A DNA stretch of 64,000 nt, from contig CAWESA010000001.1 in NCBI GenBank assembly GCA_963811605.1, positions 1 to 64,000 on the forward strand, in the 5' to 3' direction. Of the stretch, positions 51,613 to 59,585 are shown in pieces. The notes under the pieces were generated by a model, which had not been told where the DNA came from, searched no databases, and saw only the letters and a program-made list of their open reading frames with translations. The position numbers and the translations under genes were made by a program. This stretch comes from CAVQLX01 sp963811605. Lineage in GTDB: Bacteria > Desulfobacterota > Binatia > DP-6. The first letter of the stretch is position 1; every line of letters begins with the position of its first letter.

Positions 51613-53095
51613 TCTTTCCCTCGACGGCGACGGGACGCTGCACCGCCAGCTCTTCCGCGCCCTGCGCCGGGCCATCCTGGACGGCGCGCTGCCGCCGGGC
51701 ACGCGCCTGCCGTCGAGTCGCGCGCTGACGCGCGACCTCGGCCTGTCGCGCACGCCGGTCCTGCTCGCCTACCAGCAGCTGCTGGACGAGGGCTACGCGC
51801 TCGGCCGCCGCGGCTCGGGGACGTACGTGGCGGGCGCGCTCGGGTCGCCGCCGGCACGGCGTGGCGGGGTGCCGGCCGCGCCGGCGCCCGCCCGGCTGTC
51901 CCGCTTCGGTCGCCGCGCGCTCGAGAGCGCGCGCGGGCTGCCGGCGTGGCGCCTGCGGGACGCGCCGCTGCCGTACGACTTCCGGTATGGCCGCCCGGCG
52001 TACGGCGACTTCCCGCACGAGACCTGGCGGCGCGTGCTGGCGCGCTCCGCCCGGCGCGCGTCCGTGCGGGCGCTCGACTACGGCACCCCGGAAGGGCTGC
52101 CCGCCCTGCGCGAGGCGATCGCCGACCACGCCGCCCGCGCCCGCGCGGTGCGCTGCACGGCGGACGACGTGGTGATCGTCAACGGCTCGCAGCAGGCGCT
52201 CGACCTCGCCGCGCGCGTCCTCCTCGACGCCGGCGACCCGGTCGTCCTGGAGGAGCCGCACTACGCCGGCGCGCGCCGTGTCTTCGAGGCGCTCGGCGCG
52301 CGGCTGCGTTCCGTGCCCGTGGACGCCGACGGGATCCGCGTCGACCGCCTGCCGCGTGCGGCGCGCGCCGCCTACGTCACGCCGTCGCACCAGTTTCCGA
52401 CCGGGGCGATGCTGCCCGTGTCGCGGCGTCTGGCGCTGCTCGCCTGGGCCGCGCGCGCAGGGGCCTACGTCATCGAGGACGACTACGACGGCGAGTATCG
52501 CTATGCCGGCCGGCCGGTCGAGTCGTTGCAGGGCCTCGATGACGGCGGCCGCGTGCTCTACGTGGGCACGTTCTCGAAGGTGCTCTTTCCGTCCCTGCGC
52601 CTCGGGTACCTGGTCGTCCCGCCGGCGCTGCGGCGGGCGGTCCGCGCGGCCAAGAGCCTGGCCGACACCGGCTCGTCCACGCTCGAGCAGACCGCGCTCG
52701 CCGCCTTCATCCACGACGGCCACTTCGCGCGTCACGTGAGCCGGTCGCGGGCCCGCACCGCGGGCCGTCGCGCGGCGCTGCTGGGGGCCTTCCGCGCGCA
52801 CCTCGGCGATCGGGCCGTCGTGCTCGGCGCCGACGCGGGCCTGCACGTGCTGGTGTGGCTGCGCGGCGTGCCGGCCGAGGGGCTGCCCGCCGTCGTGCGG
52901 GCGGCGGAGGGTGCGGGGGTCGGCGTCTATCCGGTCACGCCCCATTGCCTCGTGCCGCCGCCGGAAGCCGGTCTCGTCCTCGGCTACGCGGCGCTGAGCG
53001 AGCCGGAGATCCGCGAGGGCGTCCGTCGCCTCGCGCCGGTGATCCTCACGGCCGGAAGATCTCGAACGATCGCGTCTGTCCGTCCGGGCGGCTGA
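51578..53095 (+). CDS. MocR/PdxR-family transcriptional regulator
   Basis: 505 residues. An N-terminal GntR winged helix (LHRQLFRALRRAILDGALPP, LPSSRALTRDLGLSRTPVLL) is fused to a class I aminotransferase-like domain (from about 115). The PLP Lys lies in GTFSKVLFPSLRLGYLVVPP, with VIVNGSQQALDLAARVLLDA and VIEDDYDGEYRYAGRPVESL as other cofactor contacts. MocR proteins sense PLP or amino compounds and often control a divergent gene, here the SnoaL-like/molybdopterin genes. ATG 51578 or 51602. Its 3' end overlaps the convergent Hsp70 gene by 50 bases. Confidence 0.93.
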   Translation: MAISRSVTMATFLSLDGDGTLHRQLFRALRRAILDGALPPGTRLPSSRALTRDLGLSRTPVLLAYQQLLDEGYALGRRGSGTYVAGALGSPPARRGGVPAAPAPARLSRFGRRALESARGLPAWRLRDAPLPYDFRYGRPAYGDFPHETWRRVLARSARRASVRALDYGTPEGLPALREAIADHAARARAVRCTADDVVIVNGSQQALDLAARVLLDAGDPVVLEEPHYAGARRVFEALGARLRSVPVDADGIRVDRLPRAARAAYVTPSHQFPTGAMLPVSRRLALLAWAARAGAYVIEDDYDGEYRYAGRPVESLQGLDDGGRVLYVGTFSKVLFPSLRLGYLVVPPALRRAVRAAKSLADTGSSTLEQTALAAFIHDGHFARHVSRSRARTAGRRAALLGAFRAHLGDRAVVLGADAGLHVLVWLRGVPAEGLPAVVRAAEGAGVGVYPVTPHCLVPPPEAGLVLGYAALSEPEIREGVRRLAPVILTAGRSRTIASVRPGG

Positions 53096-54590
53096 AGCGG
53101 ACGCTGATCACGCCGTCGCCGTCGCAGGCGTAGGTCTCGCACACGGTGTGGCCGCCGAGGTCGTCGCGGCGGCGCACGTCGCCGGGCGTGACGCGCTCGT
53201 GAACCGCGATCGCCGGATCGTAGGGAAAGAGCACGTCGGACCAGGGGCGGATGCCGAGCGCGGGACGGCCCGCCTCGTCCACCGCCGTGCACTCGAGATA
53301 GCGCAGGTGGCCGATGTTGTGGTGCGGCGCGTACTCGATGCGGCGCTCGACGGGCGCCGCGCCGTGCGGCGGGAGGGGCGTGCCGGCGTCGAAGATGGGC
53401 GCGAAGACCTCGCGCTCCCCGTGATCGGCCGGGCGAATGACGCCGAAGTGCCGGGACAGGACGTCGTGCAGCGTCACGGCGCCGGCGCCGTGGATGGCGG
53501 CGCCCATCGCCGTCGCGCTGAAGGGCTTGTCGGTGAGCACGAGCGGGAGACCGGGGAAGCGCGCGGCGAGCAGGCTGGAGACCAGCGGCAGCCGCGACGA
53601 GCCTCCGACCAGGTAGATGGCGTCGAGACTCCCGGGATCGACGCCCGCGACCAGCCGCGCGACGGCGTCGACCGCGGGCGTGACCACGCGGGTGAGCGCC
53701 TTCCAGTAGGTCGCGACCGACACCGCGCACGGCCTCCCCTCGAGGCCGACGTCGGACGGGATGAGCGCCAGCGTCTTCACGCCGCCGGCGGCGACGCTCT
53801 CCTTCTGGCGCCGCGCATGCTGCACGAGCAGGTCGCGCTGGATCGGCGACAGCGCCTCCAGCTCGATCTTCAGCCGACGGGCAAAGAGCCGCGCCAGCAC
53901 GAGGTCGAGGTCGTCGCCGCCCAGCTCCTCGATGCCGACCGTGCCCTGGACGGTGAAGGCGGTGCCGTCGATGCGCACCAGCGACGCGTCGAACGTGCCG
54001 CCGCCGAAGTCGAACACCAGTACCGTGCCGCGCACCCTGCGGGCGGCGGCGCCGTCGCCCTGCACCAGCCGGTTGGCGTACTCGATGGCGGCGGCCGACG
54101 GCTCGCCGATGGCGGCGACGACCTGGAAGCCGGCCTGGCGAAAGGCGGCGCGCGTCACCCAGCGCTGGGCGCCGTTGGCGTTGGCCGGCCAGGTGAGGAC
54201 CGCCGCGAGCGGCTCGTCGTCGCGAAACAGGCCCGAGCGCTCGAGCGACGCCCGCAGCGCGCGGGCGAACCCGGTGAGCAGCTCGAGGGTGTCGAAGCCC
54301 CCGGGGCGGACCGCGGTGCCGACGCGACCGCCGCCGGCCCAGTCACGCAGGAGGCGCTTCGGCGAGCGGATGGCGCTGGCGCCCCCGGGGCGCGCGAGAC
54401 GTCGCTCCGCGTCGGGCCCGAAGAGCAGGGCGCCGCTCTCGTGCTCGTAGGCCACCAGGGACGGGAACACCTCGCGCACGACCCGTCCGATGGACGTCTC
54501 GCTGGCGTGCGGGACGACCGGATAGCGCCCGCGGTCATACGCCACCACCACCGTGTTGGTGGTGCCGAAATCGATGCCGATGCGCGCCAT
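53046..54590 (-). CDS. Hsp70-family protein (DnaK-like ATPase, no normal peptide-binding domain)
   Basis: 514 residues. ARIGIDFGTTNTVVVAYDRG (phosphate 1), VLVFDFGGGTFDASLVRIDG (phosphate 2), AAIGEPSAAAIEYANRLVQG and DAIYLVGGSSRLPLVSSLLA (adenosine) give a full actin-like ATPase of about 390 residues. The C-terminal 110 residues contain a short beta domain but no helical lid, so it is about 120 residues shorter than DnaK. Follows a GrpE-like gene by four bases. Client unknown. Confidence 0.88.
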   Translation of the reverse strand: MARIGIDFGTTNTVVVAYDRGRYPVVPHASETSIGRVVREVFPSLVAYEHESGALLFGPDAERRLARPGGASAIRSPKRLLRDWAGGGRVGTAVRPGGFDTLELLTGFARALRASLERSGLFRDDEPLAAVLTWPANANGAQRWVTRAAFRQAGFQVVAAIGEPSAAAIEYANRLVQGDGAAARRVRGTVLVFDFGGGTFDASLVRIDGTAFTVQGTVGIEELGGDDLDLVLARLFARRLKIELEALSPIQRDLLVQHARRQKESVAAGGVKTLALIPSDVGLEGRPCAVSVATYWKALTRVVTPAVDAVARLVAGVDPGSLDAIYLVGGSSRLPLVSSLLAARFPGLPLVLTDKPFSATAMGAAIHGAGAVTLHDVLSRHFGVIRPADHGEREVFAPIFDAGTPLPPHGAAPVERRIEYAPHHNIGHLRYLECTAVDEAGRPALGIRPWSDVLFPYDPAIAVHERVTPGDVRRRDDLGGHTVCETYACDGDGVISVRFSRPDGQTRSFEIFRP

Positions 54591-54594
54591 CGCG

Positions 54595-55119
54595 TCACCC
54601 CCCGCTCACCGCCACCGCCGCCTTGCACAGGACGAGACCCCGGCCGCTGCGGAAGCCCGGCCGCACCGCCGCCACGATCACGCCGCGTGGCACGCCCGCT
54701 GCGTGGCGCTCCTCGACCACGCTGTGGATCAGCGGGTCCACGACGTCGAGCGCCTCGGCCGAGAAGCGGACGGCCCCCAGGCGCTCCAGCAGATCGTCGA
54801 TCAGCCCCAGGAGCCGGTCCGGCTCGGCGCCCGATGCCGCTTCGCGGCGCAGCGCGGCCAGGTCGTGCGCCACCGACTCGACGCGCCCCTCGAGCAGCTC
54901 GCTCAGCACGCGGCGTACCGCATCCACCGCGCCGTCGAGCAGCGGCTCGCCGCTCCTTGCCGCGGCCGCCGGCGGGACCTCGATCGCGCCGGTCGCCCCG
55001 TGCGCCGCACCCGTCACACCTCGCGGCGCGGCCTTCCGCGCCCGCGGCTTCAGCACCTTCCGCACCTGCTTCGCCACCGCCCCGTCCTCCTTCGCGCCGG
55101 CGCTCTCCGCCGTCGCCAC
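54595..55119 (-). CDS. GrpE-like nucleotide exchange protein paired with Hsp70
   Basis: 174 residues. A basic, Ala-rich N-terminus is followed by a helix (VLSELLEGRVESVAHDLAAL) and a C-terminal part RFSAEALDVVDPLIHSVVEE, GVIVAAVRPGFRSGRGLVLC and KAAVAVS that follows the GrpE head pattern (FDPxxHEAV ... GTVxxVxxxGYxxxxRxLRxAxVxVS). Its position directly before the Hsp70-like gene with a four-base gap supports a dedicated exchange factor. Similarity is weak, so the call is moderate. Confidence 0.65.
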   Translation of the reverse strand: MATAESAGAKEDGAVAKQVRKVLKPRARKAAPRGVTGAAHGATGAIEVPPAAAARSGEPLLDGAVDAVRRVLSELLEGRVESVAHDLAALRREAASGAEPDRLLGLIDDLLERLGAVRFSAEALDVVDPLIHSVVEERHAAGVPRGVIVAAVRPGFRSGRGLVLCKAAVAVSGG

Positions 55120-55168
55120 GCCCAGTATCCAGACGATAGGCGGCAGGGGAAGGGTGCGGCGATGAAAT

Positions 55169-56032
55169 TCAGCGCACGGTGGCGATCAGCGCTCCCAGGC
55201 GCTCGAGTCCGGCGGTGATGCCGTCGGGATCGAACGCCGGCGGCGGCACGATCCAGCGCGAGACGCCGAGATCGCGCAGGCGCTTGACGCTGTCGGCGTC
55301 CGGGACGGCGCGGCCCGAGGTGACCTCGATGGTCGCCGGATCGCGGCCGACCTTGGCGCACTCCTCCCGCATGATGCCGAGGAGCCAGGTGAGCTTGTCG
55401 TCGTCGGCGACGCCCGGGAAGAAGCCGTCGCCGTAGCGCGCGGCCCGCCGCGCCGCCAGCTCGGTGTGTCCCCCGACGACGATCGGCACGCCCGGCTGCT
55501 GCACCGGCTTGGGATGCGATTCGAGCAGATCCCAGCGGAAGAACTTGCCCCTGAATGGCTCCGGCTCGGGCTTCCAGAGCGAGCGCATGGCGCGCACCAT
55601 CTCCGCCGTGCGCGCCGCGCGGTCGGCGAACGGCACGCCCAGGGCCTGGAACTCCTCCTCGAGCCAGCCGACGCCGATGCCGAGGATGAGGCGGCCACCC
55701 GAGAGCACGTCGAGGCTCGCCGCCTCCTTGGCGACGTAGAGCGGATGGCGCTGCGGCAGGATGAGGATGCCGGTCGCCAGCCGGAGCGTCTTCGTGACCG
55801 CGGCGGCGTAGGCGAGCGCGATCAGGGGGTCGGGCATGGGCACCTGCTCGGGCGCGGGAATCTTTCCCGACGGATCGTACGGATACGTCGACTGGTAGCC
55901 CTTCGGGATGACGACGTGCTCGACCGCCCAGATGGACTCGACCCCGCACCGTTCCGCGGTGGTCGCGAGATGGGTCAGCATCTCCGGGAAGGCGAACGGG
56001 CCGGCATTGGCATACATCAGTCCGAACTTCAT
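55169..56032 (-). CDS. LLM class F420-dependent oxidoreductase
   Basis: 287 residues. MKFGLMYANAGPFAFPEMLT, ERCGVESIWAVEHVVIP, LRLATGILILPQRHPLYVAK, LDVLSGGRLILGIGVGWLEE, EFQALGVPFADRAART and VPIVVGGHTELAARRAARYG are the TIM-barrel signatures of luciferase-like enzymes of the F420 branch. It reduces or oxidises an unknown substrate with coenzyme F420 (or FMN). Monocistronic as far as can be seen. Confidence 0.92.
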   Translation of the reverse strand: MKFGLMYANAGPFAFPEMLTHLATTAERCGVESIWAVEHVVIPKGYQSTYPYDPSGKIPAPEQVPMPDPLIALAYAAAVTKTLRLATGILILPQRHPLYVAKEAASLDVLSGGRLILGIGVGWLEEEFQALGVPFADRAARTAEMVRAMRSLWKPEPEPFRGKFFRWDLLESHPKPVQQPGVPIVVGGHTELAARRAARYGDGFFPGVADDDKLTWLLGIMREECAKVGRDPATIEVTSGRAVPDADSVKRLRDLGVSRWIVPPPAFDPDGITAGLERLGALIATVR

Positions 56033-56113
56033 GGGGCGCTCGTACTACGATCCGGGCGGCCGACGGAAGGGCCGGATTTGCGACGAGTCGGACCGGGGTG
56101 CTACGCCGCCGGC

Positions 56114-57055
56114 ATGGACCTCGTCGAGCTGGCTCCGTCGGTGTACGCCTGCCTGCAGGAGGAGAAGGGACTCGGCACCAGCAACTCGGGACTGGTCGAT
56201 CGCGGCGGCGGCCTGGTGGTCGACACGTTCTGGGACCTGCCGCACACGCGCGAGATGATCGCCACCTACGCGCGCGTCTGGCAGGGACCGGCACGCCGGG
56301 TCGTCAACACGCATCGCAACGGCGACCACTGCTGGGGCAACCAGCTGTTCGACGACGCCGAGATCATCGGGCACCGGCTGTGCGCCGAGCAGTTCGGTAT
56401 GGAGAGCCCGGCCGTGATGCAGGCGCTGCGCAGCGCGACCGCCAGCAGCAACCCCGCCACGGCGGCGATCGCGGCGCAGCTCGCCGACTGGGACTTCTCC
56501 GGCATCGAGCTGCGGCCGCCGACGACGCTGGTGGACGAGCGCCTCGAGCTCGACCTCGACGGCGTCGGCGTCCACCTGCTGTGGGTGGGGCCGGCGCACA
56601 CCGCGGGGGATCTGCTGGTGCACCTGCCACGCGAGCGCGTCGTGTTCACCGGCGACGTCCTCTTCCGGCTGTGCACGCCCATCGGATGGGAAGGCACGCA
56701 GGCGCAGTGGGTGCGCGCGCTCGACACCATCGTCGCGCTCGACCCCGCCGTGGTCGTGCCCGGACACGGCCCCCTGTGCGGCACCGAGGGACCGCGCGAG
56801 ATGAAGGCCTACCTCGAGTACGTGGCTGCGGAAGCCGCGGGTGCGTTCGCCGACGGCCTGTCGGTGCTCGACGCCGCCAAGCGCATCGACCCCGGTCCCT
56901 ATGGCCGGTGGACCGAGCCCGAGCGCATGCTCTTCACCGTCGATCGCGCCTATCGCGAGCTGCGCGGCGAGGCGTGGAACGCGCCCATCGACGTGGCAGC
57001 CATGTTCCAGGGCATGTACGAGCTGCGCCGGGCGTGGCGGCTGCCCCGAAGTTGA
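56114..57055 (+). CDS. MBL-fold metallo-hydrolase with a variant metal motif
   Basis: 313 residues. MDLVELAPSVYACLQEEKGL begins the fold; NTHRNGDHCWGNQLFDD stands where HxHxDH is expected, so the second His is Asn (H-x-N-x-D-H). LLWVGPAHTAGDLLVHLPRE gives the next His, VVFTGDVLFRLCTPIGWEG the bridging Asp, and DPAVVVPGHGPLCGTEG the last His. C-terminal helices follow. Such H-x-N-x-D-H members exist as a subgroup; metal content may differ. ATG 56114 is divergent from the LLM gene (82-bp gap). Confidence 0.88.
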   Translation: MDLVELAPSVYACLQEEKGLGTSNSGLVDRGGGLVVDTFWDLPHTREMIATYARVWQGPARRVVNTHRNGDHCWGNQLFDDAEIIGHRLCAEQFGMESPAVMQALRSATASSNPATAAIAAQLADWDFSGIELRPPTTLVDERLELDLDGVGVHLLWVGPAHTAGDLLVHLPRERVVFTGDVLFRLCTPIGWEGTQAQWVRALDTIVALDPAVVVPGHGPLCGTEGPREMKAYLEYVAAEAAGAFADGLSVLDAAKRIDPGPYGRWTEPERMLFTVDRAYRELRGEAWNAPIDVAAMFQGMYELRRAWRLPRS

Positions 57056-57067
57056 CCCCCGGAGGGG

Positions 57068-58162
57068 TTGCGGGTACCACACCAGGACGTGCAGATCCGG
57101 AGCGGGGTGCTGATCGCCGTCCTGGCGTGCGGGTGGTGGCTGGGGACGCCTCCGGGCGCGTCTGCACGGTGCAGGACGCCGTCGCTCTGCCGCGACTGCT
57201 TCGACAACACGCTGAGCGACCTCTGCGCCGAGGCGGACGGGCTGATCGAGAACCGCATCGGACGCACCGAGCTCTTCAACACCCAGTACGACGTCTGCGC
57301 CGAGCTCGCGCCCGGCCGTCCCGGGAGCTGCACCCTGACCATTCGCGCGCTCAACAAATGCGCTCGGACGCGGACGATCTCGATCAATCGCTCGTGGACG
57401 GCGTTCAAGAGCAACGCGCGGCGGAAGCAGAACTGTGGACGGAAAGCGGTGAAGGAGGCCAGCCGGGCCCGGCGCATGTGCCTGCGCAGCCGGGTGCCGC
57501 ATGGCGCGATCGTCGACGACGAGAGCTGTCCCTGCGTCGCCACGTCCACCACCACCACGACGACGACCAGCACGAGCACCACCAGCACGAGCACGACGAG
57601 CACCACGAGCACGACCACGTCGACGACCATCGGCACCACCACGTCGACGGCGCCCGGGACCGCGGCCGGGACGGGAACCACCAGCAGCACCACGCTCAGC
57701 AGCACCACCGTCACGACAGCGTCCTCCACGACCACGACCTCGGCAGCGCCGACGCCCGACGGCAGCACCTGCCAGCAGGCCTGCATCAAGCGGGTCGTCG
57801 CGGGCTGCTACTCGGACTGCGTGCAGAGCTGCGGATCCGCGACGGGCGCGCTGCCGAAGTGCACCCGGGCCTGTCGCAATGGCCAGTGCGCGGATCTGCG
57901 GCGGCTGTGTGCTCCGAACGACAACACCGACTTCGAGAGCAACAACCCGGGAGGGCTGAACCAGGAATACTTCGCGTGCTGCAAGGTCAACGAGGACTGC
58001 GATTTCGACGACGAGACCTCGCTGTCGTGCGAGACCACGACCACGGTCACGACCACCACCAGCACGTCGTCCACCACCAGCACGACGGGGCTCACCACCT
58101 CCACCACGACGCTCTTCCCGGGCGTCACGAGCACCACGACCACCACGATCGGCGGCGGCTGA
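57068..58162 (+). CDS. Secreted Cys-rich protein with Thr-rich linkers
   Basis: About 360 residues, exported (signal GVLIAVLACGWWLGTPPGAS). The first domain (CRTPSLCRDCFDNTLSDLCA, LFNTQYDVCAELAPGRPGSC, RRKQNCGRKAVKEASRARRM) is helical and Cys-rich. A Thr/Ser linker of about 60 residues follows, then a second Cys domain (CQQACIKRVVAGCYSDCVQS, CTRACRNGQCADLRRLC) and a Thr-rich C-terminus. Same design as the proteins at 9613 and 12596. Function unknown. Start unsure: TTG 57068 has a GGAGG too close, and GTG 57089 is possible. Confidence 0.75.
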   Translation: MRVPHQDVQIRSGVLIAVLACGWWLGTPPGASARCRTPSLCRDCFDNTLSDLCAEADGLIENRIGRTELFNTQYDVCAELAPGRPGSCTLTIRALNKCARTRTISINRSWTAFKSNARRKQNCGRKAVKEASRARRMCLRSRVPHGAIVDDESCPCVATSTTTTTTTSTSTTSTSTTSTTSTTTSTTIGTTTSTAPGTAAGTGTTSSTTLSSTTVTTASSTTTTSAAPTPDGSTCQQACIKRVVAGCYSDCVQSCGSATGALPKCTRACRNGQCADLRRLCAPNDNTDFESNNPGGLNQEYFACCKVNEDCDFDDETSLSCETTTTVTTTTSTSSTTSTTGLTTSTTTLFPGVTSTTTTTIGGG

Positions 58163-58208
58163 CCGGCGCGCCTTGCGTGGCCGGCGCGGCTCGCATAGCC
58201 AAAGCGTC

Positions 58209-58805
58209 GTGACCCCGCTCGAGTTCTGGTTCGAGTTCGCCAGCACCTACTCCTACCCGGCGGCGATGCGGGTGGAGGCGGCCGCGCAGGCGGTCGGGGT
58301 GCCGCTCGCGTGGCGGCCATTCCTGCTCGGACCGATCTTCGGCGCGCAGGGCTGGAACGACTCGCCCTTCAACGTCTACCCGGTGAAGGGCCGCTACATG
58401 TGGCGCGACCTCGAGCGTGTGTGCGCCGCGCACGACCTGCCGCTGCGCCGGCCGTCGCGCTTCCCGCGCAACGGGCTGCTCGCCGCTCGCGTGGCGCTGC
58501 TCGGCAGCGACCAGCCCTGGGGCCCGCGCTTCGTGCGCGCGGTCTACCACGCCAACTTCGCGGACGACCGCGAGATCGCGGAGGCGAGCGTCATCGGCGA
58601 GCTGCTCGACGACCTCGGGCTCGACGCGCCTGCCGTCCTCGAGTCCGCCCGGGCGCCGGGGAACAAGGATCGCCTCAAGCGCCAGACCGAGCAGGCGATG
58701 GCGCACGACATCTTCGGCGCGCCCTCGTTCGTGAGCCGCGGCGAGCTGTTCTGGGGCAACGACCGGCTCGCCGACGCGCTCGCCTGGCATCGCGCCCACG
58801 GCTGA
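58209..58805 (+). CDS. 2-hydroxychromene-2-carboxylate isomerase-like (DsbA fold)
   Basis: 198 residues. LEFWFEFASTYSYPAAMRVE replaces the CxxC of DsbA with Ser (ASTYSY), as in HCCA isomerases and kappa-class GST. WRPFLLGPIFGAQGWNDSPF, DLPLRRPSRFPRNGLLAARV and DIFGAPSFVSRGELFWGNDR (GxPSF cis-Pro loop) agree. Known members isomerise a ring-cleavage product of naphthalene with glutathione. GTG 58209; the methyltransferase gene follows at five bases. Confidence 0.9.
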   Translation: MTPLEFWFEFASTYSYPAAMRVEAAAQAVGVPLAWRPFLLGPIFGAQGWNDSPFNVYPVKGRYMWRDLERVCAAHDLPLRRPSRFPRNGLLAARVALLGSDQPWGPRFVRAVYHANFADDREIAEASVIGELLDDLGLDAPAVLESARAPGNKDRLKRQTEQAMAHDIFGAPSFVSRGELFWGNDRLADALAWHRAHG

Positions 58806-58810
58806 AGCCG

Positions 58811-59581
58811 ATGGACTCGCATCGCGATCGCATCCTCGACCAGTTCACGCGCCAGGCGGTGCCGTTCTCGACCGCGCCCGGGATCCGTGACGAGGCGGCG
58901 CTGCAGCTGCTGGTCGACGCCAGCGGCGCGGGTCCCGACGACACCGTCCTCGACGTCGCGTGCGGACCCGGCCTGGTCGTGGGCGCCTTCGCGCGCGTGG
59001 TGCGTCACGCCACCGGCATCGACGTGACCCCGGCGATGCTGGCGCGTGCCCGGGAGGTGGCAGCCGAGGCCGGCCGCGCCAACGTCACGTTCGTCGAGGG
59101 CGACGTCACGCGCCTGCCGTGGGACGACCGGGAGTTTTCCCTCGTCGTCTCGCGCTTCGCCTTCCATCACTTCCAGCGGCCTGCTGCGGTGCTCGCGGAG
59201 ATGCGTCGCGTGTGCCGGCCGGGCGGGCGGGTGGTGGTGTGCGACCTCACCGCGTCCGACGACCCCGCCAAGGCGGAGGCGTTCCATCGTATCGAGGTGC
59301 TGCGCGATCCGTCGCACGTGCGCGCGCTGACCCTTGCCGGCCTGGGCGAGCTGTTCGCGGGCGCCGGCCTGGCGCCGTCTCGGCCGGCGTTCTACCGCCT
59401 CGAGTTCGAGCTCGAGGGGCTGCTCGAGCGGTCGTTTCCCGATCCCGACCACGTCGAGACCATCCGCTCGGCCTACCGGGCCTCGGTGGACGACGATGCG
59501 TTCGGGCTCGGCTCGCACCTCGTGCGCGGCCAGGTGCGGGCGGCGTACCCGGTGGCGATCCTCACCGCCAGCGTTGCCTGA
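58811..59581 (+). CDS. SAM-dependent methyltransferase (UbiE/Methyltransf_11 type)
   Basis: 256 residues. TVLDVACGPGLVVGAFARVV is motif I; VTFVEGDVTRLPWDDREFSL motif II; VSRFAFHHFQRPAAVLAEMR and RVCRPGGRVVVCDLTASD motif III. Belongs to the class I small-molecule methyltransferases. Five bases after the isomerase-like gene. Substrate unknown. Confidence 0.9.
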   Translation: MDSHRDRILDQFTRQAVPFSTAPGIRDEAALQLLVDASGAGPDDTVLDVACGPGLVVGAFARVVRHATGIDVTPAMLARAREVAAEAGRANVTFVEGDVTRLPWDDREFSLVVSRFAFHHFQRPAAVLAEMRRVCRPGGRVVVCDLTASDDPAKAEAFHRIEVLRDPSHVRALTLAGLGELFAGAGLAPSRPAFYRLEFELEGLLERSFPDPDHVETIRSAYRASVDDDAFGLGSHLVRGQVRAAYPVAILTASVA

Positions 59582-59585
59582 GCCC

